A DNA stretch of 64,000 nucleotides from Bugula neritina (taxonomy: Eukaryota > Bryozoa > Gymnolaemata > Cheilostomatida > Bugulidae), in assembly GCA_964035545.1 (NCBI GenBank), contig OZ037771.1, positions 10,299,408 through 10,363,407 of the forward strand, written 5' to 3'. Every line of letters begins with the position of its first letter. The stretch's first letter is position 1. The notes under the pieces are model-generated. The model searched no databases, had not been told where the DNA came from, and worked only from the letters and a program-made list of their open reading frames with translations. Of this stretch, positions 32,224-44,774 are shown in pieces. A program made the translations under genes and the position numbers.

Positions 32224-35200
32224 ACTGAAATATACTGCAACACATCCAAGTACATTGTAATATACGGACATGTACTGTAACATACTGCAACACACTGAAA
32301 TATACTGCAACACACTGAAGTATACTGCAAAATACTGAAATATACTTCAACATTCTGCAACGTACTTAAAGACAATACAACTCGCTGAAGTATAGTGTAA
32401 TATACGAAAATGTACTGTAACATACTGATATTTACTGCAACACACTGAAATATACTGCAACATACTGAAATACACTGTAACATGCCAAAATAAACTGCAA
32501 CATACCGCAACATACTGAAACACACTATAACATACTGAAATACACTGCAACATACTGCAACATACTGAAGTACACTGTAAAATATTGAAATACACTGCAA
32601 CACATTGGAATATACTGCAACACACTGAACTATACTGAAACATACTGAATATACTGCAACATACTGCAACATACTGAAAAACACTGTTTCATACTAAAAT
32701 ACACTGCAACATTCTGCAACATACTTCAACATACTGAAATACACTGTCACATAATGAAAAATACCGCAGCATACCGCAACATACTGAAAAACACTGTAAC
32801 AAACTGAAATACGCTGCAACACATTGGAATATACTGCAACATACCCAAACAAATGGCAATATACTGAAATATACTGAAGTACGCTGTAACACATTGAAAA
32901 ATACTGCCACATACTGAAAGACAATACAACTCAATGAAGTATAGTGCAATAAACGAAAATGTACTGTAACATACTGATATTTACTGCAACACACTGAAAT
33001 ATACTGCAACGTACTGAAATACACTGTAATATACTAAAATACACTGCAACATCCTGCAACATACTTCAACATACTGAAATACACTGTAACATAATGAAAT
33101 ATACCGCAGCATACCGCAGCATACCGCAACATACTGAAAAACACTGTAACAAACTGAAATACGCTGCAACACATTGGAATATGCTGCAACACACCGAAAT
33201 ATACTGCAACATACTAAAATAAACTGCAACATACTGCAACATACTGAAGTACACTGTAACATACTGTAACATACTGAAATAGACTGCAACAAACTGCAAC
33301 ATACTGAAGTACACTGTACATATTGAAAAACACTGCAACACACTGAAATATACTGCAACACACTGAAGTATACTGCAAAATACTGAAATATACATCAACA
33401 TACTGCAACATACTTAAAGACAATACAACTCACTGAAGTATAGTGTAATATACGAAAATGTACTGTAACATACTGATATTTACTGCAACACACTGAAATA
33501 TACTGCAACATACTGAAATACACTGTAACATGCCAAAATAAACTGCAACATACTGCAACATAATGAAATACGCTGCAACACCTTGGAATATACTGCAACA
33601 AACTGAAATATACTGCATCATACTGAAGTGTACTGCAACAGACTCAAATACACTGCAACATATCGATGTATATCGTAAAACACAGACATGTACTGTAACA
33701 TACTGAAAAATATTGAAACATACTGAAATATACTGAAATACACAGCAACATACTGCAACATACTGAAGTACACTGTAACATATTGAAATACACTGCAACA
33801 CATTGAAATATACCGCAACACACTGAAATATACTGCAACACATCCAAGTACATCGTAATATACGGACATGTACTGTAACATACTCAAGAATACTGAAACA
33901 AACTGAAACAAAATGAAATATACTTTAACACACTGAATAATACTGCAAAATGCTGAAATATACTGTAACAAAGTGAAGTAAACTGAAAAATTCTGAAAAA
34001 TACTGTAACATACTGAAACATGAGCAACATACTGAAATATGCCTCAACATACTCAAATATACTGCAAGATACTGCAACATATGTAAATACACTGTAACAT
34101 ACTGAAATACACTGCAACATACTGCAACATACTGAAGTACACTGTAAAATATTCAAATACACTGCAACACATTGGAATATACTGCAACGCACTGAAATGT
34201 ACTGCAACATACTGAAATATATTGCAACATACTGCAACATACTGAAATACACTGTAACATACTGAAATACACTGCAAAAAACTGCAACATACTGAAGTAC
34301 ACTGTACATATTGAAAAACACTGCAACACATTGAAATATACTTCAACACACTGAAATATACTAAAACATGTTGAAATATACTGCAACATACTGCAACATA
34401 CTGAAATACACTGTAACAAACTGAAATACACTGCAACACATTGAAAAATACTGCAACATAGTGAAGGACACTACAACTCACTGAAGTTTAGTGTAATATA
34501 CGGAAATTTACTGTAACATACTGATATTTACTCTAACACACTGAAATATACTGCAACATACTGGAATACACTGTAACATACCGAAATAAAGTGCAACATA
34601 CTGCAACATACTGAATTACACTGTAACATACTAAAATACACTGCAACATTCTGCAACATACTTCAACATACTGAAATAAACTGTAACATAATGAAATATA
34701 CCGCAACATACCGCAACATACTGGAAAACACTGTAACAAACTGAAATACGCTGCAACACATTTGAATATACTGCAACATACCCAAATAAATGGTACTATA
34801 CTGAAATATACTGAAATACACTGTAACACATTGAAAAATACTGCAACATACTGAAAGGCACTACAACTCACTGAAGTATAGTGTAATATACGAAAATGTA
34901 TTCTAACATACTGATATTTACTGCAACACACTGAAATATACTGCAACATACCGAAATACACTGTAACATGCCAAAATAAACTGCAACATACTGCAACATG
35001 CTGAAATACACTGTAACATACTAAAATACACTGAAACATTTTGCAACTTACTTCAACATACTGAAATACACTGTAACATAATGAAATACACTGCAACACA
35101 TTGAAATATACTGCAACACACTGAAATATACTGCAACACATCCAAGTACATTGTAATATACGGACATGTACTGTAACATACTGAAACATACTGAAACATA

Positions 35201-36706
35201 CTGAAACAAAATGAAATATACTTTAACACACTGAATAATACTGCAAAATGCTGAAATATACTGTAACACAGTGAAGTATACTGCAAAATTCTGCAATATA
35301 CTGTAACAAACTGAAACATGTGCAATATACTGAAAAATGCCTCAACATACTCAAATACACTGCAAGAAACTGCAACATCTGTAAATACACTATAACATAC
35401 TGAAATACACTGCAACATACTGCAACATACTGAAGTACACTGTAAAATATTGAAATACACTGCAACACATTGGAATATACTGCAACACACTGAACTATAC
35501 TGAAACATACTGAATATACTGCAACATACTGCAACATACTGAAATACACTGTTTCATACTGAAACACACTGAAACACACTGCAACAAACTGCAACATACT
35601 GAAGTACACTGTACAAATTGAAAAACACTGCAACACACTGAAATAATCTGCAACACCCTGAAACATACTGCAAAATACTGAAATATACTTCAACATCCTG
35701 CAACATACTGAAAGACGCTACAACTCACTGAAATATAGTGCACTATACAGAATTGTACTGTAACATACCGATATTTACTGTAACACACTTAAATATACTG
35801 CAACATACTGAAATACACTGTAACATACCGAAATAATTTGCAGCATACTGCAACATACTGAAATACACTGCAACATACTAAAATACACTGCAACATACTA
35901 AAATACATTGCAACGTTCTGCAACATACTTCAACATACTGAAATACACTGCAACATACTGCAACATACTGAAGTACACTGTAAAAGATTGAAATACACTG
36001 CAACACATTGGAATATACTGCAACATACCGAAATATACTGCAACATACTGCAACATACTGAAAGACACTACAACTCAGTGAAGTATAGTGCAATATACAG
36101 AATTGTACTGTAACATACCGATATTTACTGTAACACACTTAAATATACTGCAACATACTGAAATACACTGTAACATACCGAAATAAGCTGCAACATACTG
36201 CAACATACTGAAATACACTGCAACATACTAAAATACACTGCAACATACTAAAATACATTGCAACATGCTGCAACATACTTCAACATACTGAAATACACTG
36301 TAACATAATGGACTACACTGCCACACATTGAAATATACTGCAACAAACTGAAATATACTGCAACATACTGAAGTGTACTGCAACATACTGAAATACACTG
36401 CAACATATCCAAGTATATCGTAATATACGGACATGTACTGTAACATACTGAAAAATACTGAAACACACTGAAATATACTGAAATACACAGCAACATACTG
36501 CAACATACTGAAGTACACTGCAACATATCGAACTATATCGTAATATACGGACATGTTCTGTAACATACTGAAACACAATGAAACATACTGAAACATACTG
36601 AGACATATTTCATTACACTGAAATATACTAAAACATACTGAAATATACTGCAACATACTGCAACTTACTGAAATACACTGTAACAAACTGAAATACACTG
36701 CAACAC
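32224..36706. repeat. Second unit of the ~4.44-kb duplication
   Basis: Near-identical partner of 27,781-32,223. It gains whole decamers relative to the first unit, for example three ATACCGCAGC/ATACCGCAAC decamers near 33,105 where the first unit has two. It ends about 65 bp before the satellite changes type. Confidence 0.85.
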
Positions 36707-36770
36707 ATTGGAATATACTGCAACACACTGAAATGTACTGCAACATACTGAAATATATTGCACCATACTG

Positions 36771-36790
36771 AAATGTGCCTCAACAGTGCC
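36771..36790. other. Junction between the two satellites
   Basis: Array 1 decamers (CACCATACTG, AAATGTGCCT) pass directly into array 2 units (CAACAGTGCC, CAAACGTGCT) with no intervening unique sequence and no loss of the 10-bp rhythm. Array 1 itself contains ATGCCTCAAC decamers, so the crossover lies in sequence common to both. The exact breakpoint cannot be fixed. Confidence 0.8.
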
Positions 36791-37459
36791 CAAACGTGCT
36801 AAAACAAGCCCAAACGTGCTACAATGAGCCAATTGTGCTAATAGTACCTATTAGTGCCCAGATGTTCTGAAACGTGCCAAATAGTGCTAATAGTAAAATT
36901 AGTGTGCTTAACAGTGCCCAAGTCTGCTGAAACATTCGCAGTTGAGCTAAAACATGCCCAAATGTGCTATAATGAGCCAAACATGCTAATAGTACCAATA
37001 AGTGCCCAGAGCTTCTGAAACGCGCTCAATAGTGCTGATAGTAAAACTAGTGTGCTTATCAGTGCCCAAATGTGCTAAACTGAGCCAAGTATGCTAATAT
37101 TACCAATAAGCGCCCAGAGGTTTCGAAACGTGCCCAATGGTGCTAATAGGATAACTGGTGTGCTAAACAGTGCACAAATCTACTAAAAAGTTTCCCAAAG
37201 GGTCTAAAACATGCCCAAATATACTAAATCGAGCCAAATATGGTAATAGTACCAATGAATGCCCAAAGGTTCTGAATCAGGCCCCATAGTGCTAAAACTA
37301 TAACAAGTGTGCTAAACAGTGCCCAAACGCTTAATAATGCCCAAATGTGCTAAATTGAGCCAAACATGTTCTTAGTACCTATTGGTGCCCAGAAGTTCTG
37401 AAACGTGTCCAATAGTGCTGAAACTAGAACAAGTGTCCTCAACAGTGCCCAAACATGCT

Positions 37460-39058
37460 AAAACATGCCCAAATGTGCTACAATGAGCCAATTGTGCTAA
37501 TAGTACCTATTAGTGCCCAGATGTTCCGAAACGTGCCAAATAGTGCTAATATTAGGACTAGTGTGCTTCACAGTGCCCAAGTCTGCTAAAACTTTCCCAA
37601 ACATGCTAAAACATGCCCAAATGTGCGAAATTGAGCCAAATATGCTCATAATACCTATTGGTGCCCAGAGGTTCTGAAACGTGCTTAATAGTGCTAATAG
37701 TAAGAATAGTGTGCTTAACAGTGCCCAAATCTGCTAAAAAATTTCCTAAATGGTCCAAAACATGCCCAAATGTACTAAATCGAGCCAAATATGGTAATAG
37801 TACCAATAATTGGCCAGAGGTTTTGAAACGTGCCCAATAGTACTGATAATAGAACTAGTGTTCTTAACAGCGCCCAAATGGGCTAAAACATACCCAAATG
37901 TTCCAAAATGAGCCAATTGTGCTAATAGTATCTATTAGTGCCTAGAAGTTCTGAAATGTGCCCAATAGTGCTAAAACTAGAACAAGTGTGCTAAACAGTG
38001 CCCAAACATGTTAAAACATGCCCAAATATGCTAAATTGAGCCAAACATGTTAATAATGCCTATTAGTGCCCAGAAATTCTGAAGCAAGCCCAATAGTGCT
38101 AAAACTAAAACAAGTGCGCTAAACAGTGCCCAAACATGCTAAAACATGCCCAAATATGCTAAATTGAGCCAAACATCTTAATAATACCTATTAGTGCCCA
38201 GATGTTCTGAAACGTGCCAAATAGTGCTAATAGTAGGATTAGTAAGCTTAGCAGTGCCCAAGTCTGCTTAAACATTCCCAATTATGCTAAAACATGCCCA
38301 AATGTGCTAAATTGAGCCAAACATGTTATTAGTACTTATTAGTGCCCAGAAATTCTGAAACGTGCCCAATAGTGCTAAAACTAGAACAAGTGTGCTTAAC
38401 AGTGCCCAAATGTGCTAAAACATGCCCAAATGTGTTACAATGAGCCAATTGTGCTATTAGTACCGATTAGTGCCCAGATGTTCTGAAACGTGCCAAATAG
38501 TGCTAATAGTAGGACTAGTGTGCTTAACAGTGCCCAAATCTGCTAAAAAATTTCCTAAATGGTCCAAAACATGCCCAAATGTAGTGAATCGAGCCAAATA
38601 TGGTAATAGTACCAATAAATGGCCAGAGGTTTTGAAACGTGCCCAATAGTACTGATAATAGAACTAGTGTTCCTAACAGTGCCCAAATGGGCTAAAACAT
38701 ACCCAAATGTACTAAATCGAGCAAAATATGGTAATAGTACCAATAAATGCCCAAAGGTTCTGAATCAGGCCCCATAGTGCTAAAACTAGAACAAGTGTGC
38801 TCAACAGTGCCAAAACGTGCTAAAACACGCCCAAATGTGCTAAAATGAGCCAATTGCGCTAATAGTACCTATTAGTGCTCAGAAGTTCTGAAACGTGCCC
38901 AACAGTGCTAAAACTAGAAGAAGTGTGCTAAACAGTGCCCAAACGTGCTAAATATTGCCCAAATGTGCTAAATTGAGCCAAACATGTTATTAGTACCTAT
39001 TAGTGCCCAGAAGTTGTGACATGTGCCCAATAGTGCTAAAACTAGAACAAGTGTCCTC
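37460..39058. repeat. Copy A of a 1.6-kb duplication (offset 2,126)
   Basis: It matches 39,586-41,184 with only occasional substitutions, such as TACTGATAAT against TCCTGATAAT and GTAGTGAATC against GTACTGAATC. About 0.5 kb of different repeat units separates the copies. Confidence 0.88.
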
Positions 39059-39585
39059 AACAATGCCCAAACGTGCTAAAACATGCCAAAATGTGCTAAA
39101 AAAAGCCAATTATGCTAATAGTATCTGTATGTGCCCAGAAGTTCTAAAATGTGCCCAATAGTGCTAAAACTAGAACAAGTGTGGTAAACAGTGCCCAAAC
39201 GCTTAATATTGCCCAAATGTGCTAAACTGAGCCAAACATGTTATTAGTACCTATTAGTGCCCAGAAGTTCTGAAACGTGTCCAATAGTGCTAAAACTAGA
39301 ACAAGTGTCCTCAGTAGCGCCCAGACGTGCTTAAACATGCCCAAATGTGCTACAATGAGCCAATTGTGCTAAAAGTATCTGTATGTGCCCAGAACTTCTA
39401 AAATGTGCCCAATAGTGCTAAAACTAGAACAAGTGTTGTAAACAGTGCCCAAACGCTTAATATTGCCCAAATGTGCTAAACTGAGCCAAACATGTTATTA
39501 GTACCTATTAGTCCCCAGAAGTTCTGAAACGTGTCCAATAGTGCTAAAACTAGAACAAGTGTCCTCAGCAGCGCCCAGACGTGCT

Positions 39586-41184
39586 TAAACATGCCCAAAT
39601 GTGCTACAATGAGCCAATTGTGCTAATAGTACCTATTAGTGCCCAGATGTTCCGAAACGTGCCAAATAGTGCTAATATTAGGACTAGTGTGCTTCACAGT
39701 GCCCAAGTCTGCTAAAACTTTCCCAAACATGCTAAAACATGCCCAAATGTGCGAAATTGAGCCAAATATGCTCATAATACCTATTGGTGCCCAGAGGTTC
39801 TGAAACGTGCTTAATAGTGCTAATAGTAAGAATAGTGTGCTTAACAGTGCCCAAATCTGCTAAAAAATTTCCTAAATGGTCCAAAACATGCCCAAATGTA
39901 CTAAATCGAGCCAAATATGGTAATAGTACCAATAATTGGCCAGAGGTTTTGAAACGTGCCCAATAGTCCTGATAATAGAACTAGTGTTCTTAACAGCGCC
40001 CAAATGGGCTAAAACATACCCAAATGTTCCAAAATGAGCCAATTGTGCTAATAGTATCTATTAGTGCCCAGAAGTTCTGAAATGTGCCCAATAGTGCTAA
40101 AACTAGAACAAGTGTGCTAAACAGTGCCCAAACATGTTAAAACATGCCCAAATATGCTAAATTGAGCCAAACATGTTAATAATGCCTATTAGTGCCCAGA
40201 AATGCTGAAGCAAGCCCAATAGTGCTAAAACTAAAACAAGTGCGCTAAACAGTGCCCAAACATGCTAAAACATGCCCAAATATGCTAAATTGAGCCAAAC
40301 ATCTTAATAATACCTATTAGTGCCCAGATGTTCTGAAACGTGCCAAATAGTGCTAATAGTAGGATTAGTAAGCTTAGCAGTGCCCAAGTCTGCTTAAACA
40401 TTCCCAATTATGCTAAAACATGCCCAAATGTGCTAAATTGAGCCAAACATGTTATTAGTACTTATTAGTGCCCAGAAATTCTGAAACGTGCCCAATAGTG
40501 CTAAAACTAGAACAAGTGTGCTTAACAGTGCCCAAATGTGCTAAAACATGCCCAAATGTGTTACAATGAGCCAATTGTGCTATTAGTACCGATTAGTGCC
40601 CAGATGTTCTGAAACGTGCCAAATAGTGCTAATAGTAGGACTAGTGTGCTTAACAGTGCCCAAATCTGCTAAAAAATTTCCTAAATGGTCCAAAACATGC
40701 CCAAATGTACTGAATCGAGCCAAATATGGTAATAGTACCAATAAATGGCCAGAGGTTTTGAAACGTGCCCAATAGTACTGATAATAGAACTAGTGTTCCT
40801 AACAGTGCCCAAATGGGCTAAAACATACCCAAATGTACTAAATCGAGCAAAATATGGTAATAGTACCAATAAATGCCCAAAGGTTCTGAATCAGGCCCCA
40901 TAGTGCTAAAACTAGAACAAGTGTGCTCAACAGTGCCAAAACGTGCTAAAACACGCCCAAATGTGCTAAAATGAGCCAATTGCGCTAATAGTACCTATTA
41001 GTGCTCAGAAGTTCTGAAACGTGCCCAACAGTGCTAAAACTAGAAGAAGTGTGCTAAACAGTGCCCAAACGTGCTAAATATTGCCCAAATGTGCTAAATT
41101 GAGCCAAACATGTTATTAGTACCTATTAGTGCCCAGAAGTTGTGACATGTGCCCAATAGTGCTAAAACTAGAACAAGTGTCCTC
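39586..41184. repeat. Copy B of the 1.6-kb duplication (offset 2,126)
   Basis: Partner of 37,460-39,058. Its right end switches at CCTCAGCAGC to sequence also found after 39,310 (offset 1,872), showing overlapping rounds of unequal exchange. Confidence 0.88.
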
Positions 41185-42569
41185 AGCAGCGCCCAGACGT
41201 GCTTAAACATGCCCAAATGTGCTACAATGAGCCAATTGTGCTAAAAGTATCTGTATGTGCCCAGAAGTTCTAAAATGTGCCCAATAGTGCTAAAACTAGA
41301 ACAAGTGTTGTAAACAGTGCCCAAACGCTTAATATTGCCCAAATGTGCTAAACTGAGCCAAACATGTTATTAGTACCTATTAGTCCCCAGAAGTTCTGAA
41401 ACGTGTCCAATAGTGCTAAAACTAGAACAAGTGTCCTCAGCAGCGCCCAGACGTGCTTAAACATGCCCAAATGTGCTACAATGAGCCAATTGTGCTAATA
41501 GTACCTATTAGTGCCCAGATGTTCTGAAACCTGCCAAATAGTGCTAATATTAGGACTAGTGTGCTTCACAGTGCCCAAGTCTGCTAAAACTTTCTCAAAC
41601 ATGCTAAAACATGCCCAAATGTGCTAAATTGAGCCAAATATGCTAATAATACCTATTGGTGCCCAGAGGTTCCGAAACGTGCCTAATAGTGCTAATAGTA
41701 AGACTCGTGTGCTTAACAGTGCCCAAATCTGCTAAAAAGTTTCCTAAATGGTCCAAAACATGCCCAAATGTGCTAAATTGAGCCAAATATGCTAATAATA
41801 CCTATTGGTGCCCAGAGGTTCCGAAACGTGCCTAATAGTGCTAAAACTAGAACAAGTGTGCTTAACAGTGCCCAAATGTGCTAAAACATACCCAAATGTG
41901 CCAAAATGAGCCAATTGTGCTAATAGTATCTATTAGTGCCCAGAGGTTCTGAAACGTGCCAAATAGTGCTGATAATAGAACTAGTGTTCCTAACAGTGCC
42001 CAAATGGGCTAAAACATACCCAAATGTGCCAAAATGAGCCAATTGTGCTAATAGTATCTATTAGTGCCCAGAGGTTCTGAAACGTGCCAAATAGTGCTGA
42101 TAGTAGGACTAGTGTGCTTAACAGTGCCCAAATCTGCTAAAACATTTTCAAATGAGCTAAAACATGCCCAAATGTACTAAATTGTGCCAAATATGCTAAT
42201 AGTACCAATAAGTTCCCAGAGGTTTCGAAACGTACCCAATAGTGCTAATAGGATAACTAGTGTGCTAAACAGTGCGCAAATCTTCTGAAAAGTTTCCCAA
42301 ATGGTCTAAAACATGCCCAAATGTACTAAATCGAGCAAAATATGGTAATAGTACCAATAAATGCCCAAAGGTTCTGAATCAGGCCCCATAGTGCTAAAAC
42401 TAGAACAAGTGTGCTCAACAGTGCCAAAACGTGCTAAAACACGCCCAAATGTGCTAAAATGAGCCAATTGTGCTAATAGTACCTATTAGTGCTCAGAAGT
42501 TCTGAAACGTGCCCAACAGTGCTGAAACTAGAACAAGTGTGCTAAACAGTGCCCAAACGTGCTAAATAT

Positions 42570-43097
42570 TGCCCAAATGTGCTAAACTGAGCCAAACATG
42601 TTATTAGTACCTATTAGTGCCCAGAAGTTCTGAAACGTGTCCAATAGTGCTAAAACTAGAACAAGTGTCCTCAGCAGCGCCCAGACGTGCTTAAACATGC
42701 CCAAATGTGCTACAATGAGCCAATTGTGCTAAAAGTATCTGTATGTGCCCAGAAGTTCTAAAATGTGCCCAATAGTGCTAAAACTAGAACAGGTGTGGTA
42801 AACAGTGCCCAAACGCTTAATATTGCCCAAATGTGCTAAACTGAGCCAAACATGTTATTAGTACCTATTAGTCCCCAGAAGTTCTGAAACGTGTCCAATA
42901 GTGCTAAAACTAGAACAAGTGTCCTCAGCAGCGCCCAGACGTGCTTAAACATGCCCAAATGTGCTACAATGAGCCAATTGTGCTAATAGTACCTATTAGT
43001 GCCCAGATGTTCTGAAACGTGCCAAATAGTGCTAATATTAGGACTAGTGTGCTTCACAGTGCCCAAGTCTGCTAAAACTTTCTCAAACATGCTAAAG
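42570..43097. repeat. Copy of 39,210-39,737 (offset 3,360)
   Basis: This block follows 39,210-39,737 almost base for base at an offset of 3,360 bp, with rare changes (GTGTTGTAAA against GTGTGGTAAA; TTCCGAAACG against TTCTGAAACG). A related copy of the later part lies at 41,177-41,609. It stops abruptly at a recombination-type junction near 43,097. Confidence 0.85.
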
Positions 43098-44774
43098 ATT
43101 TTGAAACGTGCCCAATCGCACTGATAATAGAACTAGTGCGCTTAACAGTGCCCACACGTGTTAAAACATGCCCAAATGTGCCAAAATGAGCCAATTATGC
43201 TAATATTATCTATTAGTGCCCAGAAGTTCTGAAATATGCCCAATAGTGCTGAAACTAGAACACGTGTGCTAAACAGTGCCCAATCGTGCTAAAACATGCC
43301 CAAATGTGCTAAAATGAGCCAATTGTGCTTATAGTACCTATTAGTGCCCAGATCTTCTGAAACGTGCCAAATAGTGCTAATAGTAGGATTAGTGTGCTTA
43401 AACATTCCCAATTGTGCTAAATAATGCCCAAATGTGTGAACTTGAGCCAAACATGTTTTTAGTACCTATTAGTGCCCAGAAGTTCTGAAACGTGCCCAAT
43501 AGTGATGAAACTAGAACAAGTGTGCTTAACAGTGCCCAAATGTCCTAAAACATGTAAAATGTGGTAAATTGAGCCAATTGTGCTAATAGTACCTATTAGT
43601 GCCCAGAAGTTCTGAATCGTGACCAATAGTGCTAATCGTAGTACTAGTGTGCTTGACAGCGCCCAAAACTGCTAAAACATTTCTAAATGTGCTAAAATGA
43701 GCCAATTATGCTAATAGTACCAATAAGTGCCCAGAGGTTCTGAAACGCGGTCAATAGTTCTGATAGTAGAACTAGTGTGCTTATCAGTGCCCAAATGTGC
43801 TAAATTAAGCCAAATATGCTAATAGTACCAAAAGGCGCCCAGAAGTTTCGAAACGTGCCGAATAGTGCTAATAGGAAAACTAGTGTGCTAAACAGTGCGC
43901 AAATCTGCTAAAAAGTTTCCCAAATGGTCTAAAACATGCCCAAATATACTAAATCGAGCCAATTACGGTAATAGTACCAATAAAAGCTCAGAGGTTCTGA
44001 ATCATGCCCAATAGTGCCAAAACTAGAACAAATGTGCTCAACAGTGCCAAAACGTGCTAAATCATGCCCAAATGTGCTGAAATGAGCCAATTGTGCTAAT
44101 AGTACCTATTAAAGCTCAGAAGTTCTGAAATGTGCCAAATAGTGCTTATAGTAGAACTAGTGTGCCCAACAGTGCCCAAATGTGCTAAAACATGCCCAAA
44201 TGTGCTGAATTGAGCCAATTATGCTAACAGTATCTATTAGTGCCCAGAAGTTCTGAAACGTGCCCAATAGTGCTCAAACTAGAACAAGTGTGCTAAACAT
44301 TCCCAATTGTGCTAAAACATGCCCAAATGTGCTAAATTGAGCCAAACATGTTATTAGTACCTATTAGTGCCCAGAAATTCTGAAACGTGTCCAATAGTGC
44401 TGGAACTAGAACAAGTGTCCTCAACAGTGCCAAAATGTGCTAAAACATGCCCAAATGTGCTACCAGGAGCCAGTTGTGCTAATAGTACCTATTATTGCCC
44501 AGATGTTCTAAAACATGCCAAATAGTGCTAATATTAAGACAAGTGTGCGTAGCAGTGCCCAAATCTGCTAAAAAGTATCCTAAATGGTCTAAAATATGCC
44601 CAAATGTACTAAATCGAGCCAATTATGGTAATAGTACCAATGAAAGCCCAGAGGTTTTGAAACGTGCCCAATAGTACTGATAATAGAACTAGTGCGCTTA
44701 ACAGTGCCCAAATGGGCTAAAAAATTTCCTAAATGGTCTAAAACATGCCCAAATGTGCTAGATTGAACCAAATA

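Larger units (their letters stand above)
1..36770. repeat. Decamer satellite array 1 (10-bp unit, 20-bp dimer)
   Basis: The interval is continuous tandem repeat with a 10-bp unit, mainly ACTGCAACAT, ACTGAAATAC and ACTGTAACAT, often as the dimer ACTGCAACATACTGAAATAC. The dimer consensus is about 45% A, 25% C, 20% T and 10% G, so the strand is markedly A-rich. It holds one orientation throughout; I saw no inverted block. Most length variation is in whole 10-bp steps. Characteristic variant decamers (for example TTAAAGACAA, CATTGGAATA, ATGCCTCAAC) recur in the same order and define irregular higher-order blocks of about 0.5 to 4.5 kb. The minus strand lacks stop codons for long stretches because the common decamers contain none on that strand; these frames are not supported as genes. 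A satellite of heterochromatic or centromeric type is the simplest reading; the location is inferred, not shown. Confidence 0.97.

Noticed and set aside
1-36770. Telomeric repeat
   Set aside because: The decamer does not resemble TTAGGG, TTAGG or other known telomere motifs.
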